A DNA stretch of 64,000 nt from Hyphomonadaceae bacterium UBA7672 (GTDB lineage: Bacteria > Pseudomonadota > Alphaproteobacteria > Caulobacterales > Hyphomonadaceae): NCBI GenBank assembly GCA_002483135.1, contig DLHI01000026.1, positions 227,591 through 291,590 on the forward strand, in the 5' to 3' direction. Positions 26,367 through 34,678 of this stretch are shown here, piece after piece (positions within the stretch are counted from its first letter, which is position 1; every line of letters begins with the position of its first letter). Under the pieces are notes generated by a model. The model was not told the DNA's origin and searched no databases. It was given only the letters and a program-made list of their open reading frames with translations. Made by a program: the position numbers and the translations under genes.

Positions 26367-26870
26367 ATGAACGCGGCGGTAAAGACCCCTCTTGTGGGCA
26401 TTGTGATGGGCAGCCGGTCCGACTGGCCGACCCTGCAAAAGGCTGCGGACATACTCACAGAACTCGGCGTTCCGTATGAGTCGAAGGTGGTTTCGGCCCA
26501 CCGGACTCCTGACCGGCTGGTCGAATATTCCAAATCTGCGCGCGGCCGGGGGATCAAAGTGATCATCGCCGGAGCGGGCGGCGCGGCCCACCTGCCCGGC
26601 ATGGTCGCCTCCATGACCACCTTGCCCGTGCTCGGCGTGCCGGTGAAATCCTCCACGCTGAACGGGCTAGATAGCCTTCTCTCCATCGTGCAGATGCCGA
26701 AGGGCGTTCCTGTGGGAACGTTGGCCATCGGTGAAGCGGGTGCTGCAAACGCCGGTATTCTTGCAGCGTCGATCCTGGCCGGAAATGACGAGGCGCTGCT
26801 GAAGCGTCTGGATGCGTGGCGCAAGGCGCAGACCGATTCAGTCGCCGAGAGCGTGGAAGACGGCAAATGA
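26367..26870 (+). CDS. purE: N5-carboxyaminoimidazole ribonucleotide mutase PurE
   Basis: A 167-residue class I PurE that converts N5-CAIR to CAIR in purine synthesis. Typical motifs are VGIVMGSRSDWPTLQKA, YESKVVSAHRTPDRLVEY (SAHRTP carries the catalytic His) and AGAGGAAHLPGMVAS. The ATG at 26367 follows GGAG; an ORF opening 13 codons earlier is not needed. The stop overlaps the purK start (ATGA), so the two are coupled, as in most bacteria. Confidence 0.97.
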   Translation: MNAAVKTPLVGIVMGSRSDWPTLQKAADILTELGVPYESKVVSAHRTPDRLVEYSKSARGRGIKVIIAGAGGAAHLPGMVASMTTLPVLGVPVKSSTLNGLDSLLSIVQMPKGVPVGTLAIGEAGAANAGILAASILAGNDEALLKRLDAWRKAQTDSVAESVEDGK

Positions 26871-27958
26871 CCCGTCGCGAGCCAATTGGCCCGATCGCCC
26901 GGCCGGGCGACGCCATCGGCATTCTGGGCGGCGGACAGCTGGGCCGCATGCTGGCGATGGCCGCGGCTGATCTCGGCCTCGACGTCCACATCTTCACGCC
27001 CGAAGCCGACAGCCCCGCCGCGCGCGTCGCCAAGCGGACATGGGTGGCCGACTGGAGCGACACGGCCGCGCTGAAGGAATTCGCAGACAGCATCGTGGCG
27101 GCGACGCTGGAATTCGAGAATGTGCCAGTTGCCGCCGCCGACTCCATCGAAGCGGCGGGCAAGCCGATGCGGCCTAACGGGCGCACGCTATCGCGCACGC
27201 AGGACCGGCTTGCGGAGAAGATGTTCCTGCGCGAGATCGGCATCGAGCCGGCGCCGTTCGCAAGAGTTGACGGGCCGGGCGAGATCGAAGCCGCACTGAA
27301 GCTGCTTGGCGGCAATGCCGTGTTGAAGTCGCGCTTCTCGGGTTACGACGGCAAGGGACAGGTTCGGCTCAAGGGCGAGGCGCCGTCGAATGCGTGGGCC
27401 GACGTGGGCGCGGGCCCTTCGATCATGGAAGCGTGGATCACGCATGACCGCGAGATCTCCGTTGTCGCGGCGCGCGGAAGCGATGGCGCGTTTGTCGCGT
27501 TCGATCCCCCGGAAAATGATCATTCTGGCGGCATTCTGCGGCGTTCGTCATTCCCCTCCTCTGCACCGCAGCGCGTGCTTGATGAGGCTATGCGGCTGAC
27601 AAAACGGCTGGCCGATGCGCTGGATTATGTCGGCGTGCTGGCGCTGGAACTGTTCCTCACAACGGACGGCAAGCTGCTCGCCAACGAGTTCGCACCGCGC
27701 GTCCACAACTCCGGGCACTGGACGCAGGATGCCTGCAAGACCGGGCAGTTCGAACAACACATCCGGGCCGTCTGCGGCTGGCCGCTGGGCGACCCGTCCC
27801 GCCATTCAGACGGCGAAATGATCAACCTGCTCGGCGAGCATGCGCTGGGCTGGGAAAACCATCTGGCCCAGGGCGCAAAGCTCCATCTCTACGGCAAGCG
27901 ACACGCGGCGAACGGCCGGAAGATGGGGCATGTGACGCGGCTGCGCCCGAAAGCGTAG
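26867..27958 (+). CDS. purK: N5-carboxyaminoimidazole ribonucleotide synthase PurK
   Basis: A 363-residue ATP-grasp enzyme making N5-CAIR from AIR, bicarbonate and ATP. The N-terminal part has AIGILGGGQLGRMLAMAA, the centre VLKSRFSGYDGKGQ, and the ATP-grasp metal site is in LANEFAPRVHNSGHWTQDAC (EFAPRxHNSGH). It is coupled to purE by a 4-nt overlap and ends GRKMGHVTRL, the usual C-terminal block. Length is normal. Confidence 0.97.
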   Translation: MTRREPIGPIARPGDAIGILGGGQLGRMLAMAAADLGLDVHIFTPEADSPAARVAKRTWVADWSDTAALKEFADSIVAATLEFENVPVAAADSIEAAGKPMRPNGRTLSRTQDRLAEKMFLREIGIEPAPFARVDGPGEIEAALKLLGGNAVLKSRFSGYDGKGQVRLKGEAPSNAWADVGAGPSIMEAWITHDREISVVAARGSDGAFVAFDPPENDHSGGILRRSSFPSSAPQRVLDEAMRLTKRLADALDYVGVLALELFLTTDGKLLANEFAPRVHNSGHWTQDACKTGQFEQHIRAVCGWPLGDPSRHSDGEMINLLGEHALGWENHLAQGAKLHLYGKRHAANGRKMGHVTRLRPKA

Positions 27959-27974
27959 CCGCCAGTCGGCAGAG

Positions 27975-28172
27975 TCAGTCGCGGCGTGGACGGATCAGCA
28001 GCAACAGCATGATGAGCCCCGCCGCGACGAGGCCAAAGCCGGGCACGATCATGTAAAGCGCATGCCGACCAAACATCGCCGTCGCCGGAAGCGTCATTGC
28101 GAGGGTAACGAGGCCGAGCAGTATGGGCATGTAGGCCAGCGCCAGACGCCGGCCGGATGCAGGCGCCGACAT
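27975..28172 (-). CDS. small two-helix membrane protein
   Basis: 65 residues with two predicted membrane helices (LAYMPILLGLVTLAMTLPA and ALYMIVPGFGLVAAGLIMLLLL) and a positively charged end RPRRD. The start lies 3 nt after the COQ9-family gene stop, so it is probably in one transcript with it. The family is unknown. Confidence 0.6.
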   Translation of the reverse strand: MSAPASGRRLALAYMPILLGLVTLAMTLPATAMFGRHALYMIVPGFGLVAAGLIMLLLLIRPRRD

Positions 28173-28175
28173 GGT

Positions 28176-28802
28176 CTAGCTCCTTCGCTGCCCGAGAATG
28201 TCGAGCGGATCGGGAAAGTTGGCGAAGGCGTTCCTGGCCTGCACCTTGAACTTCTCGAACTGCATGACGTTCTCGATGCGGCGATCGAGGAAGGCGTCGA
28301 CCTGCGCCTCGTCGTCGGTCCCGAGCCACGCTGTCAGCGTCGAGCCCAGGACGGCGACCAGCGTCATCCGCTTGGTGTACCAGTTGTAGTCGGTCGACTT
28401 GTCGCCCAGCGCCGCCCAGATGGCGTCGGCGGCAGCCCAGAGACCCTTGGGTCCGGTGAGCAGGTTGGCGGGAGTTGCGGCCGCGCGTTTCACCGCCGTC
28501 TTGTGGGCGCCGAGCACCGCCAGCCAGCCTTTGACCCCTGCCCGCACTTTTTCGCGGACTTTCCCTTCGGACCCCGAAACCGCGGCTCCGGCTGCCCGGG
28601 CCGCGCGCTTTCCGAAGGCGCCGAGCACGTCCGCCACCCCATTGGGAGCGGCCAGCAGGGCCTGTCCGGCTGTCAGACCCGCCTTCCCTGCGGCCTTGTC
28701 GAAGGTCGCCCGGGTCCAGCCCGATTCCGGGGCCAAGGCCAGTATGGCGTCGACCAGACGGTCAAGAAAAAGGTCGCTGGGGGCGTCTTGGGTGTCGCTC
28801 AT
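28176..28802 (-). CDS. COQ9 family protein (ubiquinone biosynthesis-related)
   Basis: A 208-residue protein with the COQ9 layout: an N-terminal TetR-like helix bundle (DRLVDAILALAPESGWTRATFDKAAGKAGL) and a C-terminal helical lipid-binding domain including DYNWYTKRMTLVAVLGSTLTAWL, the most conserved COQ9 stretch (YTKRxxLaaVYxxTeL). In mitochondria and alphaproteobacteria COQ9 helps COQ7-type hydroxylation in ubiquinone synthesis. No ubi genes are adjacent. It is first in a two-gene unit with the small membrane protein. Confidence 0.87.
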   Translation of the reverse strand: MSDTQDAPSDLFLDRLVDAILALAPESGWTRATFDKAAGKAGLTAGQALLAAPNGVADVLGAFGKRAARAAGAAVSGSEGKVREKVRAGVKGWLAVLGAHKTAVKRAAATPANLLTGPKGLWAAADAIWAALGDKSTDYNWYTKRMTLVAVLGSTLTAWLGTDDEAQVDAFLDRRIENVMQFEKFKVQARNAFANFPDPLDILGQRRS

Positions 28803-29028
28803 GGCGGGATTCCGAGGATTCTGGGCAGTAGGCAGGCCCGATTTCCTATGGTATCGGACCCGCGCTTTCCCGTCATGGGTGTCCTAACGGGCAATCTAAT
28901 GGGAAGCGAGAAATCACCCGTCGGGCGGGCCAGCGCATCCTCTAGAGGGAGCGTTTGCTGTCGTTTCGGCGTTTTAGCATTCGACTGATCACCCCGGCGC
29001 CGGTCCGGGAACCGATGGAGAGTTTCAA

Positions 29029-29247
29029 ATAGTTCAGATCGTTGTCCGCGATAACAACGTCGATCAGGCGTTGAAGGCGCTCAAGAAGAAGATGCAGCGC
29101 GAAGGTCTGTTTCGCGAAATGAAGCGTCGGAACCACTTCGAGAAGCCCTCCGAGCGCAAGGCTCGTGAAAAGGCCGAGGCCGTGCGCCGCGCGCGCAAGC
29201 TGGCCCGCAAGCGCGCCCAGCGCGAAGGTCTGCTTCCGAAGGTATAG
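29029..29247 (+). CDS. rpsU: 30S ribosomal protein S21 with apparent ATA start
   Basis: 72 residues of S21. From codon 2 it reads VQIVVRDNNVDQAL, the conserved start, then LKKKMQREGLFREMKRR and a basic tail ending AQREGLLPKV. At the expected Met position the codon is ATA (29029-29031), with GGAG 8 nt upstream, exactly where a start is expected. In-frame codons back to the stop at 28975 contain no ATG, GTG, TTG or CTG. The next ATG (29092) would remove one third of the protein. So AUA is probably used, or the base is a sequencing or real point change of ATG. Confidence 0.88.
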   Translation: MVQIVVRDNNVDQALKALKKKMQREGLFREMKRRNHFEKPSERKAREKAEAVRRARKLARKRAQREGLLPKV

Positions 29248-29277
29248 ACGCCTTCAACTGACCGGCAAGTCATGACG

Positions 29278-29315
29278 AGGCCGGCTGCGCGACACGCGCG
29301 GCCGGCCTTGTTGCG
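29278..29315 (+). terminator. intrinsic terminator of rpsU
   Basis: AGGCCGGC (29278-29285) and GCCGGCCT (29301-29308), extended by TGCGCG/CGCGCG, form a strong hairpin followed by TTGTTG. It lies 30 nt after the rpsU stop. Confidence 0.7.
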
Positions 29316-29411
29316 TTCAGCCCCGGGTTCTGAAGATGTGCAATCTTGGGAAACCATCCTCGGCGAGTATGGCCACGGGCCGGGGCCAGCCTTCCCGGCG
29401 TGGGGATACCG

Positions 29412-29948
29412 ATGCCGCAGCCACACGTCACTATGCCCCCGCTCATCATCCTGTGCCTCGCTCATTTGGCGGCGGCCTATGCGCTGTTCCAGGTGCTGCG
29501 CTCCAGGCGTACGGTCACCGCCGGTTGGCGCGCCGTCGGGCCCAGCGGAATGCATTGGTTCTGCTTCGCAGGCGTCTGGGCGCTCTCCGCGTTCATCAGC
29601 TGGATCTGGATCTTTGTCGGATCGAACCGCCCGGACGCCGACACACAGATGATGTGGGCGCTGGCGCTTGCCCTATTCTTCGCAATCGGAGCCGCGTGGG
29701 GAGGACTGCACATCGCCAGCCTTCGGCGCACCTCGCTGCGCTGGCGCGGGGCGCAGATTCGCTGGGAGGCCAAGCGCGCCTCGCAGGCCCAGGAGATGGC
29801 AAACATCGTCAGCGCAAAGCGGCGGGCGAATGGAGCCCTGCGCCTCACCTTCGCAGACGGAAGCGCATTTGACCTCGACATCCATGCAAGCAACGCAGAC
29901 GCGTTCCTTGCATCCATCTCCGAACGACGGGGTCGCGATATCTGGTGA
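29412..29948 (+). CDS. hypothetical membrane protein
   Basis: About 178 residues with hydrophobic helices near residues 8-25, 45-65 and 75-95 (LIILCLAHLAAAYALF, HWFCFAGVWALSAFISWIWIF, WALALALFFAIGAAWGGL), then a cytosolic part with ALRLTFADGSAFDLDIHASNADAFLASI. ATG 29412 has GGGGA upstream; ATG 29433 is possible. No family was recognised. Confidence 0.6.
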   Translation: MPQPHVTMPPLIILCLAHLAAAYALFQVLRSRRTVTAGWRAVGPSGMHWFCFAGVWALSAFISWIWIFVGSNRPDADTQMMWALALALFFAIGAAWGGLHIASLRRTSLRWRGAQIRWEAKRASQAQEMANIVSAKRRANGALRLTFADGSAFDLDIHASNADAFLASISERRGRDIW

Positions 29949-29978
29949 CCCCACTGCCGTGTTGCTTTCCGGAGCGAC

Positions 29979-30012
29979 AAAGAAAACGGGCGTCACCCGA
30001 AGATGACGCCCG
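29979..30012 (-). terminator. intrinsic terminator for the minus-strand small protein gene
   Basis: CGGGCGTCA (29987-29995) and TGACGCCCG (30004-30012) pair perfectly. On the minus strand the stem is followed by TTTTCTTT, fitting termination of the 30048-31685 operon. Confidence 0.75.
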
Positions 30013-30047
30013 CAAAGGCTACGGTCGTGAAATGTTGAGAGGCGCGC

Positions 30048-30230
30048 TCAGGCAAGCGCCATCGAAAGCCAGACGATCATGGTCGAGCCGGCGACGGCTG
30101 CGAACGCGATGCCTGCCAGGAGAGCGAGGCTGGACCAGACTTCGGTGCGGCTGACCGTGACGACTGCGCCGGGGATGAGATCGGCGCGGAGCGCGTAGGC
30201 CGGCGTGGCGTTGATGAGGTCGCGTTCCAT
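30048..30230 (-). CDS. 60-residue membrane protein after the sigma-54 regulator
   Basis: 60 residues with one strong membrane helix (SSLALLAGIAFAAVAGSTMIVWLSMAL) at the C-terminus and a soluble N-part (LINATPAYALRADLIPGAVV). The start is only 3 nt from the stop of the response regulator and a terminator follows, so it belongs to that transcript. The family is unknown; a link to the regulator's pathway is possible by position only. Confidence 0.6.
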   Translation of the reverse strand: MERDLINATPAYALRADLIPGAVVTVSRTEVWSSLALLAGIAFAAVAGSTMIVWLSMALA

Positions 30231-30233
30231 GGA

Positions 30234-31685
30234 TCAGCTTCCCGTCTCGTCGAGTTCGCCGTCTTCGCGGACCTTGAGGTCGTATTCGCGGACCTTGCGA
30301 TAGAGCGTCGAACGGCCGATGCCGAGGCGGCGGGCGACTTCGGACATGTGGCCCGAATAGTGATCGATGGCGAACTGGATCAGGTCGCGCTCGATGGCTT
30401 CCAGCGTGCGCAGCTCGCCCGTGCCGTCCGTGATGTGGACGGGCTGGTCGGCGGCGTCGTTCGCGGCTTGTGGGGCCTGAATAGCGCTGGCGGACGGCGC
30501 GGCGACGACGAGGCCGGAGATCTGCGGAAAGTCTTCCGGCTTCAGCGGGCCGCCATCGGAGAGGACGATGGCGCGGAAGATCGCATTCTCGAGCTGGCGG
30601 ACGTTGCCCGGCCAGTCATAGTTCATCAGCATGTTCAGTGTTTCAGGCGATGCGCCCGGGACGCTCTTGCCCTCTTCCGCGTTGAAGCGGCGCACGAAGT
30701 GCTCGACCAGGGCCGGCAGGTCTTCCTGGCGCTCCTTCAGCGAGGGGACTTCGATGGGGAACACGTTGAGGCGGTAATACAGGTCTTCGCGGAAGCGGCC
30801 TTCCTTCACCTGGTTCGCCAGATCGCGATTGGTGGCCGAGATAATGCGGACATCGACCTTGGTCGGACGGCGCGAACCGACGGCGTCAACTTCGCCCTCC
30901 TGCAGGACGCGCAGGAGTTTGACCTGCATATCAAGCGGCAGTTCGCCGACTTCGTCGAGGAACAGCGTGCCGCCGTCGGCTTCAGCGAACTTGCCGAGCT
31001 TCTTCTCATGGGCGCCGGTGAACGAGCCCTTCTCATGACCGAACAGGATCGACTCGACGAGGTTTTCCGGGATGGCTCCGCAGTTGACCGAGATGAACGG
31101 CTTGCCGGCGCGTTCGGAGGCGCCCTGGATGCAGCGGGCGATGACTTCCTTACCGACACCGCTCTCCCCGAGGATGAGGATCGGGATCGACGAAGCTGCG
31201 GCGCGCTGGCCGAGGCGAACAACGCTGCGCATGGACGGTGCGCCGGCGATCATGTCCTCGAAGCCCATGCGGCCTTCGGATTTCTTGGAGAGGCGTTTCA
31301 CTTCGCCGCGCAGATCGGACATCTTGAGCGCGTTGCGGATCGAGATGCCGATGCGTTCGGGACTGGCCGGCTTCACGAAGAAGTCGATGGCGCCGGCGCG
31401 CATGGCCTGGACGACCGTGTCGATACCGCCCGTGGCCGTGAGCACGATGACCGGAAGGTCCGGACGGCGCTCCATCAGGCGTTCGAGCGTCTCCATGCCT
31501 GACAGGCCCGGCATGACGAGATCGAGAAGGACGACATCGACGCCGTTCTTGGCGTCAGAGGCTTCTTCAAGCGCCTTCTCGCCATTCTCGACGACGCGGG
31601 CGCGGAAGCCCTGCTTCTCTGCAGCCGCCTGCATCAGGCGACGCTGGGTAGGATCGTCATCAACGACGAGAACGGTCTTTGCCAT
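30234..31685 (-). CDS. sigma-54-dependent response regulator, NtrC/TacA-like
   Basis: 483 residues in the order receiver, AAA+, Fis-type HTH. The receiver has VVDDDP and phospho-acceptor Asp55 in VVLLDLVMPG. The AAA+ part has Walker A GESGVGKE (173-180), the sigma-54 contact loop GSFTGA (220-225) and Walker B LFLDEV. The C-terminal HTH is HMSEVARRLGIGRSTLYRKV. The opening MAKTVLVVDDDPTQRRLM closely recalls Caulobacter TacA, a cell-cycle activator for stalk/polar genes; orthology is a guess. The start is ATG 31685 or GTG 31691. No histidine kinase is adjacent. A 60-residue membrane protein gene follows directly. Confidence 0.93.
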   Translation of the reverse strand: MAKTVLVVDDDPTQRRLMQAAAEKQGFRARVVENGEKALEEASDAKNGVDVVLLDLVMPGLSGMETLERLMERRPDLPVIVLTATGGIDTVVQAMRAGAIDFFVKPASPERIGISIRNALKMSDLRGEVKRLSKKSEGRMGFEDMIAGAPSMRSVVRLGQRAAASSIPILILGESGVGKEVIARCIQGASERAGKPFISVNCGAIPENLVESILFGHEKGSFTGAHEKKLGKFAEADGGTLFLDEVGELPLDMQVKLLRVLQEGEVDAVGSRRPTKVDVRIISATNRDLANQVKEGRFREDLYYRLNVFPIEVPSLKERQEDLPALVEHFVRRFNAEEGKSVPGASPETLNMLMNYDWPGNVRQLENAIFRAIVLSDGGPLKPEDFPQISGLVVAAPSASAIQAPQAANDAADQPVHITDGTGELRTLEAIERDLIQFAIDHYSGHMSEVARRLGIGRSTLYRKVREYDLKVREDGELDETGS

Positions 31686-31947
31686 GTCCACACCATCATC
31701 AGTAGACGGAAGGCTCTTGGAGCGGCCTCCCTGTTCCGCATCAAACTGGCACGCACGCTTGAAAATGCGTTTAAGCGGTTCCGCGCAATTTCACGCAACT
31801 CGCGGAAAACGCGGGGTTTTGCTCCAAACTGGGGCGAGAATCGCGCCTTTGGCGATGATATCTGGGTCGGTTAAGTAAATCCGTGACGGCGCCCGCCCTG
31901 CTTCGGGCAAGGCGGATCCACGGGGGATCCCAGGAGTTCGACGCACG

Positions 31948-32385
31948 ATGGCGTGGCGGCGCACAATTGGCGCGGGCGTGATGCTTGTTGGAGCATCAGC
32001 GCTGCTGGCGACTGTCGCCGGGGCGACCGTGATTGGCGTGTCCTATGTCAGGTCGGGAGAACTGGCCGCGTCGCTCGAGCTCATGGCCGCAGTGGCGGGC
32101 GGCGCACTTCTCGGCGGTATCCTGCTGATGCTGGCTGGGCGCTGGATCTATGGCCGATGGAATTCGGCAGCGCCGATTGCGAATTTCACCGCGAACGTAA
32201 CGCGCATGATCGGGTTGTTGATCGCCATCGGACTGGGCGCGATGCTGGCCTTCGTGTTCATTTCAGGCATTGAACCCGAGGACGAGATTGTTGTCCTGAT
32301 TCTCGGCCTCGGCGCGCTCGCGGGCCTCGGCCTCGTTTATATTGGCGGCAATCTGCGCAATCGCGGCAGGCGTTATCTCGACTGA
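31948..32385 (+). CDS. hypothetical four-helix membrane protein
   Basis: 145 residues with about four hydrophobic helices (ACWS-free N-part GAGVMLVGASALLATVAGATVIGV, LMAAVAGGALLGGILLML, MIGLLIAIGLGAMLAFVFISGI, IVVLILGLGALAGLGLVYIGG) and a basic end NRGRRYLD. GGAG lies 11 nt upstream. No domain was recognised. It converges on the RNA methyltransferase gene; their stops are adjacent. Confidence 0.65.
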   Translation: MAWRRTIGAGVMLVGASALLATVAGATVIGVSYVRSGELAASLELMAAVAGGALLGGILLMLAGRWIYGRWNSAAPIANFTANVTRMIGLLIAIGLGAMLAFVFISGIEPEDEIVVLILGLGALAGLGLVYIGGNLRNRGRRYLD

Positions 32386-32883
32386 TCACGCTTCATCCAG
32401 CGGACCACCAGCGGCAACCGGGCGCGGTCGCCAGCTGCCCATGGAGAGGGCGCGGTCATACATCACCAGCGCGCCGGCAAGGCCGACATTGATACAGAAG
32501 CGCGTGGGGATTTTCACGATGAAGGCGCACTTCGCCTGCAGCTCGCGCGATAGATCTCTCGCCTCGCCTCCCATGACGTAGGCGGCGCGGATTGGATGGC
32601 GGAAGGTCGGCAGCTCGATGGCGTCGTCAGTGAGTTCGACGCCCACAAGCTGGCAACCGCGCGGGAGCTGCATCGCCTCGATCGAATCCCACAAATACCA
32701 GGGCACGTGCAGGTCCGACTTCGACGTATCTGCATGGTGCATAACGCGGATCTTGGGGGCAGCCGACACGGTGAAGGTGAAGGCTGCGCCGAACGCATGC
32801 GCCGTGCGCTGGAGCGCCCCCAGGTTCATGGGCTTGGAGAGCGACTCCACCCCGATGCCGAAATATCCGCGCAACTGTTTCAT
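32386..32883 (-). CDS. TrmH/SpoU family RNA methyltransferase
   Basis: A 165-residue SPOUT methyltransferase. Motif 1 appears as KPMNLGALQRTAHAFGA, motif 2 as PIRAAYVMGGEARDLS, and motif 3 as VKIPTRFCINVGLAGALVMYDR, which form the knotted SAM site. ATG 32883 (MKQLRGYFGIGVES) is the natural start, as relatives begin MRGYFGIGVE; the upstream in-frame extension is discarded. It probably 2'-O-methylates rRNA or tRNA; the target is unknown. Confidence 0.88.
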   Translation of the reverse strand: MKQLRGYFGIGVESLSKPMNLGALQRTAHAFGAAFTFTVSAAPKIRVMHHADTSKSDLHVPWYLWDSIEAMQLPRGCQLVGVELTDDAIELPTFRHPIRAAYVMGGEARDLSRELQAKCAFIVKIPTRFCINVGLAGALVMYDRALSMGSWRPRPVAAGGPLDEA

Positions 32884-32935
32884 GGCGGCAGAAGCCTGAT
32901 CCGCAGGCTGCGTGTCAACGCCCCGCCGCAACGCC

Positions 32936-34006
32936 CTACTCCTTCAGCCCCTTCAGGAAATCAAGGATGAAGGCGTTCGTCTCCGCCGGCTTTTCCTGCT
33001 GGATCCAGTGCCCGGCGCCGGGGATCAGCGTCACGCCGCGCAGATCATCGGCGACACGGGTCATCTGGGCGCGCAGTGCGGGCTCCTTGGCGCCACGGAT
33101 GACGATGTCTTCCGTGCCCGCGATGAAGGCGACCGGTACCTTGATGCGCGCACCGGTGAGTTCCGGCGTGATCTCCCAGTTGCGCTCGATGTTCCGGTAG
33201 TAGTTGACGCCGCCCCGGAAGCCAGCGCGCTCGAACTCGGACGAGAAGTAGTCGAGATCCTTCTCGGTCAACCAGCCCGGCAGCTGCTTCGGCAGGCCGA
33301 GGCGGGGTATCCAACCTCCGGCGGACGCCTTGGGGTCGGTGATCTGCGGCGGGTCGCGCGGGGCGTCCATCGGCGCGTAGATGCGCAGCAGCAGGCCGCG
33401 CGGATCGGCATTGTACTCGGCTTCAGCGACGCCTGGCTCCTGATGATAGAGAATGTAGTAGAAGTTCTCGCCATTGGCCGCGCGCATCGCCGCCATGGGC
33501 GAGGACGTACCGCGCCCGCCATTGGGGACGCTCATCGCGATCATGGCCGAGAAGCGATCCGGATTCAGCAGCACGCTGTTCCACGTCGCGATCGAGCCCC
33601 AGTCATGGCCGATGATAATCGCCTTTTCCGCGCCATAGGCATCGAGCAGGCCAACAATGTCGCCGGCGAGATCCTTCACGTCGTAGTCGTCGACATTCGG
33701 CGGTTTGTCCGAGCCGCCAAAGCCGCGCATGTCGGGCGCGATGACCTTGTATCCTGCGGCGGCGATCACCGGGATCTGATGGCGCCACGAATACCAGCTT
33801 TCAGGCCAGCCATGCACGAGCACAACCAGAGGCCCCTCACCCATCTCCGCGACGCGCAGGGTGATGCCGTTGGTCTCGACCATGCGGAAGGAGACGCCAG
33901 CTACGGGGCTCGGCGTGGTCTCCGGCGCCGTGGCGCAGGCGGATAGCGCGAGGGCGGCGCCGGCAAGGACGCCCATTACAAATCGACGGCTAATCGAACG
34001 GAACAT
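32936..34006 (-). CDS. epoxide hydrolase-like alpha/beta hydrolase, lipoprotein
   Basis: A 356-residue alpha/beta hydrolase. The signal MFRSISRRFVMGVLAGAALALSAC with lipobox LSAC makes it a lipoprotein. The fold shows VVLVHGWPESWYSWRHQIP (HGxP oxyanion motif of epoxide hydrolases), nucleophile Asp in IIGHDWGSIATWN, and late GAGHWIQQEKP carrying the catalytic His. AGGAG precedes ATG 34006 at good spacing. The Asp nucleophile argues for epoxide hydrolase or dehalogenase chemistry rather than a Ser esterase. Confidence 0.9.
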   Translation of the reverse strand: MFRSISRRFVMGVLAGAALALSACATAPETTPSPVAGVSFRMVETNGITLRVAEMGEGPLVVLVHGWPESWYSWRHQIPVIAAAGYKVIAPDMRGFGGSDKPPNVDDYDVKDLAGDIVGLLDAYGAEKAIIIGHDWGSIATWNSVLLNPDRFSAMIAMSVPNGGRGTSSPMAAMRAANGENFYYILYHQEPGVAEAEYNADPRGLLLRIYAPMDAPRDPPQITDPKASAGGWIPRLGLPKQLPGWLTEKDLDYFSSEFERAGFRGGVNYYRNIERNWEITPELTGARIKVPVAFIAGTEDIVIRGAKEPALRAQMTRVADDLRGVTLIPGAGHWIQQEKPAETNAFILDFLKGLKE

Positions 34007-34090
34007 CTGGCTCTCCTGCGAACGGCCGCTGCCGCTCCAGTCGAGCGTTTCAGACAGAGATGCTCGGGGCAAGCAGTAAGGCTCGCGAAA

Positions 34091-34678
34091 TTACGCGCCG
34101 CCTTGTCTGCGACCGCAACGCGCTATCACCTCAGCGTGTGCTGCCAGGACGACCTCCGCCAACGCTGCGTTCATTACGTCCAGCGCCTCTCCGTCTCCGC
34201 TGCCCCAGTTGACGTCGGCCAACTCGCCGCGGAACAGCTTTTCAGCCGCATCTCCGGCCTCCGGCGCAAACTTGACCCTGACCACGACGTTGGCCGTCTT
34301 GGCCATATTCACGCTGGAAATATGCGCCTGAAGCAGTTCTATGGTGAGCCCGAGGTTGGGAGCCGCATTGTCCGCCCCCACCAGTAGAATCCGGGCATCG
34401 CTGCCCATTGCCTCGAACCCAGAACGAAGCCAGGCGACTGAATCGCTTGAGCGCACAGGCCGGGCGCCCAGCATTCCCATAGACTGCTTGTCGCCACGCA
34501 CATCCTGGATTGCCGCGAGATGCACCCTGCAGGCCGGCTCCACCTTTGCCTCACGCTCGAGCGAGCGCATGCTGCCAGGCGGCGAGAACCGCAAGTCCAT
34601 CAAGATGGGCTCGCGGCTGGCGCACCCGCTTGCCAACGCGACCAGCAGGAGAGTTGCACAAACCTTTTTCGCAGACAT
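34091..34678 (-). CDS. hypothetical lipoprotein (YajG-like)
   Basis: A 195-residue lipoprotein: VCATLLLVALASGCASREP has lipobox ASGC. The core (VHLAAIQDVRGDKQSMGMLG, SDSVAWLRSGFEAMGS, GLTIELLQAHISSVNMAKTANVVVRV) resembles YajG-like periplasmic lipoproteins. The start codon overlaps the ancestral stop of the upstream lipoprotein pseudogene (TGATG), so the two were a coupled pair. The role is unknown. Confidence 0.65.
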   Translation of the reverse strand: MSAKKVCATLLLVALASGCASREPILMDLRFSPPGSMRSLEREAKVEPACRVHLAAIQDVRGDKQSMGMLGARPVRSSDSVAWLRSGFEAMGSDARILLVGADNAAPNLGLTIELLQAHISSVNMAKTANVVVRVKFAPEAGDAAEKLFRGELADVNWGSGDGEALDVMNAALAEVVLAAHAEVIARCGRRQGGA

